From JACRCT01 sp049841135 (GTDB lineage: Bacteria; Myxococcota; Myxococcia; Myxococcales; UBA5297), in assembly GCA_049841135.1 (NCBI GenBank), contig JASGHK010000002.1, forward strand, positions 1,115,194 to 1,179,193: 64,000 bases of DNA, given 5' to 3'. Below the pieces are notes generated by a model that had not been told where the DNA came from, did no database searches, and saw only the letters and a program-made list of their open reading frames with translations. A program made the position numbers and the translations under genes. How positions within the stretch are numbered: position 1 is the first letter of the stretch; every line of letters starts with the position of its first letter. This document shows, piece by piece, positions 56,475-64,000 of this stretch.

Positions 56475-57851
56475 ATGCGCACCTCTCTCGCGTCCCTCGC
56501 CACCCTGCTCACGCTCGCGCTGAGCGCTTGCGGAGGTCCTTCGGCTCCGAGCCCCGACGGCGGCACGCCCGTCCAGCCTGGCGGCGATGCCGGCTCGACG
56601 CTCCCCACCGCCACTGGCAGCACCTTCCCCGACAAGGACGCCACCAACGGCCTGAAGCCGGAGGAATCGCGGTCGACGGCTCCGGCAAGGTGCGCATGGT
56701 CTACGCCGGGCTCACCGACGTGGGCGGCGTCTATCCCCTTCGCTACGGCGAGTGCTCGTCCAACTGCAGCAGCGCCTCCTCCTGGGCCTTCGTCACCGTG
56801 GGCGACGTCGGGATTCAGCGGCGGTCATGCGCACCTGGCCGTCGGAGCCGACGGCAAGGCCCACCTCGTCTGGACCCGCGCGACCTCCATCCTGAACGGC
56901 GGCGGCGACGTCCTTTACGCCACCTGCGCCTCGGGCTGCACCTCGGCCGCGGCCTGGCAGTCCGGGGTCCTCATCAGCGACACCACCGCCAACCTCCTCT
57001 ACGAGGTCCCTGCGGGCCCCAGCCTCGCCGTGGACTCCAAGGGCCGGCCACGCTTCCTGCTGAAGACGCCGGCGGTCTCGACGCAGTACGCCGCGTGCGA
57101 CGCCGACTGCACCCAGGCCGCCTCCTGGACCTTCACCGAGCTGTCCAGCCACCCCACGGTCGGCGCCTCCCTCGCCTTCTTCGCCGACGCGCCGCGCATC
57201 GCCTATGTCGACGGGCTCAACGCCACGCTCTACTTCCGCCAGTGCGAGACGGGCTGCACCTCCGCCGCGTCGTGGACGGCCGAGACCCCGATGTTCTGGG
57301 CGGAGAACGGCCACCTGGAGCTGCGGCTGACTTCGGCCGGAAAGCCCCGGCTCGTCTACAACCAGGGCACCTCGGGCGCGAGCGACTCCGCCGTGACCGC
57401 CAACGACTGGAAGACCTTCTACGGTTCCTGCGAGAACAACTGCACGGCAGCCGAGCAGTGGACGGTGCAGATGCTGCCGCTCGAGGCCCACCAGGGAGAG
57501 TACGGGCTCGCGCTGGCGCTGCGCCGCAATGGAACCCCGGTGGTGGCCTTCGAGAACAACGACACGGGCGTCAGCCAGATCAGCTGCAGCTCGGGCTGCG
57601 AGGCGGTCGGCAGCTCCTGGACGACCCAGGCGGTGGACACGAGCGACACCGTCCAGGCGCAGATCCCCGCGCCGCTCCCCAACTGCACCACCGGGACGCC
57701 CAAGGCCTTCTGGTATCCGGGCGAGAACGTCCGGGTCGCACTCGACGGCAACGACCGGCCACGCTTCGTCTTCGAGACCTACACGCTGCAGCAGTGCAGC
57801 ATCAGCGGGTCGGTCACCGAGGGCGTGCGGCTGGCTCGCTACGCCCAATGA
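56475..57851 (+). CDS. Lipoprotein with repeated Cys-pair propeller-like domain, two frame breaks
   Basis: About 458 aa. Lipobox LALSAC (Cys near 19), a short DGG/DAG stalk, then repeats of about 50-60 aa each containing a C-x3-C pair (YGECSSNCSSASSWAF, YATCASGCTSAAAWQS, YAACDADCTQAASWTF, FRQCETGCTSAASWTA, YGSCENNCTAAEQWTV), which suggests a disulfide-stapled propeller. Frame breaks: 56661-56668 (one base missing, restoring GLKPEGIAVDGSGKV) and 56806-56816 (one extra, restoring TVGDVGFSGGHAHLAVG). They cancel, so start and end share a frame. Function unknown; surface-exposed lipoprotein inferred. Confidence 0.65.
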   Translation: MRTSLASLATLLTLALSACGGPSAPSPDGGTPVQPGGDAGSTLPTATGSTFPDKDATNGLKPEESRSTAPARCAWSTPGSPTWAASIPFATASARPTAAAPPPGPSSPWATSGFSGGHAHLAVGADGKAHLVWTRATSILNGGGDVLYATCASGCTSAAAWQSGVLISDTTANLLYEVPAGPSLAVDSKGRPRFLLKTPAVSTQYAACDADCTQAASWTFTELSSHPTVGASLAFFADAPRIAYVDGLNATLYFRQCETGCTSAASWTAETPMFWAENGHLELRLTSAGKPRLVYNQGTSGASDSAVTANDWKTFYGSCENNCTAAEQWTVQMLPLEAHQGEYGLALALRRNGTPVVAFENNDTGVSQISCSSGCEAVGSSWTTQAVDTSDTVQAQIPAPLPNCTTGTPKAFWYPGENVRVALDGNDRPRFVFETYTLQQCSISGSVTEGVRLARYAQ

Positions 57852-57887
57852 GCTGACTGACGCTTCCTGCACCCGCGCGCCTCGCTG

Positions 57888-57917
57888 CGCCGGCACGAGG
57901 CCGGCGTTCCGAGGGGC
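57888..57917. repeat. Repeat family A, half copy
   Basis: GCGCCGGCACGAGGCCGGCG followed by TTCCGAGGGG matches the right half of the copy at 49568-49629 (one base differs, GCGTTCC versus GCGATCC). It lies upstream of carA; the left arm is not recognisable. Confidence 0.65.
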
Positions 57918-58072
57918 CGTGCGTGCGTGGCTTGGGGTGAGGTGCCTGCGATGCGCCTCGCTTTCCTCCGAACCGAACACTTGCGCCTCGCGGGAAGAAG
58001 CGGCTTTCGGCGGCCGTTCGCCGCGGTGCTATGCAAGCCGCACCACACGCGCGGCACCGGGGGCCGACGGCC

Positions 58073-59202
58073 ATGCGCCAAGCCGAAGATGCAGTGCTCG
58101 TGCTGGAGGACGGACGCTCGTTTCCGGGGCGGCGCTTCGGCGCCCGCGGGGACGCGGCCGGTGAGGTCGTCTTCAACACCGCGATGACCGGCTACCAGGA
58201 GATCCTGGGCGACCCCTCGTACGCCGCCCAGCTGGTGGTGATGACCTACCCGATGATCGGCAACTACGGGATCACCCCCGAGGACTTCGAGTCCGCCAGG
58301 ACCTACCTGCGCGCCCTGGTGGTCAAGGAGCCGAGCCGCATCGCCAGCAGCTGGCGCCACGAGCGCACGCTCGACTCCTACCTCGCGGACCAAGGCGTCC
58401 CTGGCCTGTGCGACCTCGACACCCGCGCGCTCGTGCTCCACCTGCGCGATCGCGGGGCGCTGCGCGGTGTCATCGGCGACGCCTCCGTGCCCATTCCCCA
58501 GCTCGCCGAACGAGCCCGCGCCGTGCCGAGCATGGCCGGGCAGGACCTGGCGAGCGAGGTCTCGACCCGTCAGCCGTACGAGTGGACCCGTCCGCGCATG
58601 AGCCTCGACGAGCGCGGCGTGCCCGCCCGCCCCGCCCGTTACCGGGTCGTGGTCTACGACTTCGGGGTCAAGCGCAACATCCTGCGCTCGCTCGTCGACG
58701 TCGGCTGCCGGGTGACGGTGGTGCCGGCTTCGACCCCGGCCGCCGAGGTGCTCTCGCTGCGGCCGGACGGGGTCGTGCTCTCCAACGGCCCCGGTGACCC
58801 CGAGCCGCTCCGCGACGCCATCGCCAACGTGCGCGCGCTACTCGGCCAGGTGCCGCTGTTCGGCATCTGCCTCGGCCACCAGCTCCTGGCCTTGGCGGGC
58901 GGCGCGCGGACCTTCAAGCTCAAGTTCGGCCACCACGGCGCCAACCACCCGGTGCTCGACCGGGAGACCGGCCGCGTGGAGATCACTTCCCAGAACCACG
59001 GCTTCGCGGTTGATCCTGCGTCGCTTCCCGCTGGCCTCGCGCAGACGCACACCAACCTCAACGACGGCACCTGCGCCGGCCTGCGCTTCAGGCACGCCCC
59101 CGCCTTCAGCGTGCAGTACCACCCCGAGGCCGCTCCCGGCCCGCACGACACGCACTACCTCTTCGAGAGGTTCGCCGAGCTGATGCGCGAAGGAGCACGC
59201 CC

Positions 59203-59224
<22 letters not shown>
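58073..59224 (+). CDS. carA: Carbamoyl-phosphate synthase small subunit
   Basis: 383-aa glutaminase subunit that supplies ammonia from glutamine to CarB for carbamoyl phosphate used in pyrimidine and arginine synthesis. N-terminal CarA domain (LVLEDGRSFPGRRFGA, NTAMTGYQEILGDPSYA), then a class I amidotransferase domain with nucleophile Cys in LFGICLGHQLLALAGG and the His/Glu pair in SVQYHPEAAPGP. ATG at 58073 places the conserved VLEDG near residue 8, as in known CarA. Overlaps carB by 22 bp, the usual coupled arrangement. Frame fully intact. Confidence 0.96.
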
Positions 59225-62416
<3,192 letters not shown>

Positions 62417-62473
62417 CCGACCTGACAACCGGCCGCTTCTCGCAGAGAATCGGTGGCAGCTCGGGAGGGAGAG

Positions 62474-63564
62474 TTGCGCTCGCGGGAACCGCCCCCAGGA
62501 TCGCCGACACCGCTGCCCGACGACGAGGATGCGACCGCGACCGGTGTCGCCCCCGTTGCTGGCCCCGGCCCGACGACCGACCCCACCCTCGTGGCCGGGA
62601 CTGACGAGCTCGCTGCCGGCGGCCCCGAGGCCACGCTCCGGATGCAGCTCGCTCCGGTGCCGCGCCTGCTGGGCGAGGACCTCGAGCACACGCCGGCGGG
62701 CTCGGGACCGGCGGCGACGCTGCGCCAGGCGCCGCCCGGGTTCGACCCGAAGCGCCTCGGTGGCGAGCCCGCGTCTCGGGGTGCGAACCGGACTGCACCG
62801 CCGGCCCCACAGACCACGCTCGTGCAGGACGTCCCCTTCGAATCCGCCGGCGCCTCCGTCCGACCCTTCTTTCCCCGCGGCGACCGTCGTCCAGGACTTC
62901 GAGAAGCGCGTCACCGACCCCGTCGTCGTGCCACCGGCCCTCCCGCCTGCCGCGAAGGTGCGCCCAGCGCCGATCAGCGAGCGCCGCCCCGCGCCTCCAG
63001 CGCCTCCGGCCGTGCCAGGACTTCGGCGGCTGCCGCCCGCAGCGAGGCCGCTGCCGGCCTTGCCGCCTCACGGTGAGATCCTCGAAGAGCCCAGCCCGGC
63101 CGATGCCGCGTCGGGTGGCGTGCCCACCTTGCCCATGTCTCCGTTCCGGGCCCGGCCGGTGCCCGCTCGGGCAGTCCCCGCCTTGCCGCCTGCCGCACCG
63201 GAGATGCCCACCCCGGAGCCATCTCCGGCCGTTGGACCGCCGCGCCCTCGGGCGGATCCGCTGAGGGAGCGCCGAATGCGCGCGATCCAGGCGCGGGTCG
63301 CCCGCCTGACGAAGCTCACTCATCCAGAAGGTGGAGCAGAAGCCGCCGGTGTGGCGCGTTCTCCTGCTGGGGATGATCGCGGGGCTGCTGATCGCTGGGC
63401 TCGCGGCCTTCTTCTACTTCCGCGGCCGCGACGCGCATCCTGCTCCGCCGCCGCCCGTGTCGCATGGCCCCACGCTCAAGGAGTTCGGCTCGACGAGCGA
63501 AGAGCCGGACCGATCCGCCGCCGAGACCTTCGAAGACGCGGTGGAGTTCTCGAAGAAGAAGTAG
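62474..63564 (+). CDS. Pro-rich single-pass membrane protein, two frame breaks
   Basis: About 362 aa. TTG at 62474 is preferred because GGAGG precedes it by 5 nt; a GTG at 62453 is possible. The first 270 aa are low-complexity Pro/Ala-rich with short conserved-looking motifs (TTLVQD, ATVVQDFEKR, EATLRMQLAP). One transmembrane helix lies near residue 300 (VWRVLLLGMIAGLLIAGLAA), leaving a periplasmic tail of about 50 aa (FGSTSEEPDRSAAETFEDAV). Frame breaks at 62828-62834 and 63311-63317; each is repaired by removing one base (LVQDSPSNPPAPPSD, then a join to LIQKVEQKPPVWRV). Function unknown; the TLVQD-type repeats suggest substrates or partners of signalling proteins, as speculation. Confidence 0.55.
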
Positions 63565-63565
63565 G

Positions 63566-64000
63566 TCAGTAGAAGACGCCGAGCGCCACGCCCGTGACCA
63601 GCACCAGCCCCAGCGTGTCCAGGTACTGCACCTGCTGCTCGACGCCCAGGCTGAGCCAGACCGGAGCCGTGTGCAGCAAGAGGCGCAGGTCCGCACCGAG
63701 ATCGGGACCTTGCGCGGTCTGGCAGGGCCCGGAGGCGTACTGCTGGTAGTCGAGGCACGCTGCCCAATAGGCCCATCCGGCTGAGCCGCCGAAGCCCAGG
63801 TTCAGGCGGTCGCGCAGGAGCGGGAAGAGGCCGCGCAGCTGGAGCCCGAGACTTCCCGTCCACGACATCCCCTTGCCCGATCCCTCTTTGCATCCGCCAT
63901 TGGCGCAGCCGGTCTTCTCGATGGCCGTCATCAGCCGCAGGCGCGCGCCTATCTGGACGCCGAAGCCGAGCCGGCCTTTGAGCTGGAAGCCGCCCTCCAG
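63566..64000 (-). CDS. C-terminal part of a predicted outer-membrane barrel protein
   Basis: At least 144 aa, open to the window edge, so the N-terminus is missing. The segment is a series of short amphipathic strands (GGFQLKGRLGFGVQIGARLR, GMSWTGSLGLQLRGLFPLLR, VWLSLGVEQQVQYLDTLGLV) ending GVALGVFY with a terminal aromatic, typical of barrels inserted by BAM. A loop has two Cys pairs (CANGGC and CLDYQQYASGPC). Converges tightly with the Pro-rich protein gene (stops 2 bp apart). Family not recognised. Confidence 0.6.
   Translation of the reverse strand: MEGGFQLKGRLGFGVQIGARLRLMTAIEKTGCANGGCKEGSGKGMSWTGSLGLQLRGLFPLLRDRLNLGFGGSAGWAYWAACLDYQQYASGPCQTAQGPDLGADLRLLLHTAPVWLSLGVEQQVQYLDTLGLVLVTGVALGVFY

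Overview
The window is high-GC DNA (roughly two-thirds G+C by eye, strong GC3 bias) that looks like a chromosome segment of a Myxococcota (deltaproteobacterial-type) bacterium. The best clue is a MYXO-CTERM-type tail (SSCGCSST, hydrophobic helix, RRRR) on the secreted FN3/PKD protein ending at 45408. Supporting clues are many lipoproteins with Asp/Ala/Gly-rich stalks, Cys-rich DNDGDG repeats, an IgGFc-binding-like protein, outer-membrane barrels and a Kazal-like lipoprotein. I see no rRNA, tRNA, CRISPR or phage genes.

Layout. 0.1-6.3 kb: ECF sigma factor, zinc-finger anti-sigma factor and small exported protein; a 140-bp MITE-like hairpin; SDR and metallopeptidase; barrel protein; orphan ExbD. 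6.4-11 kb: two related DDDGDGYTDC lipoproteins. 11.3-14 kb: minus-strand operon of a rhodanese with an in-frame TGA (candidate selenocysteine), two 4Fe-4S proteins and an epimerase. 14-18.7 kb: large alpha-2-macroglobulin-like protein and a glycosyltransferase-like protein. 18.7-29.8 kb: a striking cluster of a membrane polyferredoxin, three Tat-exported DUF362 proteins, DUF6599-type proteins, and a propeller/DUF6599/outer-membrane-barrel fusion. 29.8-32.1 kb: an IS1182-like element sitting between the arms of a genomic repeat. 32.2-34.1 kb: arylsulfotransferase-like lipoprotein. 34.2-40.3 kb: DUF2478 gene divergent from a tungstate/molybdate ABC operon that runs into a second polyferredoxin and a PQQ-type propeller. 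40.4-45.4 kb: ferritin, small conserved protein, ankyrin protein, MYXO-CTERM protein. 45.4-49.5 kb: repeat element, ABC-2 exporter with a rhodanese lipoprotein gene inside the operon, GGQ release-factor-like protein. 49.6-57.9 kb: giant BNR/sialidase-like protein, tandem WYL regulators, lipoproteins. 58-62.4 kb: carA-carB. 62.4-64 kb: Pro-rich membrane protein and a partial barrel protein.

Two points matter most to a reader. First, at least 19 single-base frame shifts interrupt otherwise well-conserved genes, including carB, with no other decay; eight lie on the same heptamer, GAGCTTC/GAAGCTC. They look like sequence errors or a systematic artefact, so I annotate those genes as whole. Second, the best candidates for new biology are the DUF362/DUF6599/polyferredoxin/barrel cluster, which could form an envelope-spanning redox system, and the rhodanese whose TGA replaces a conserved Cys codon and is followed by a SECIS-like hairpin.
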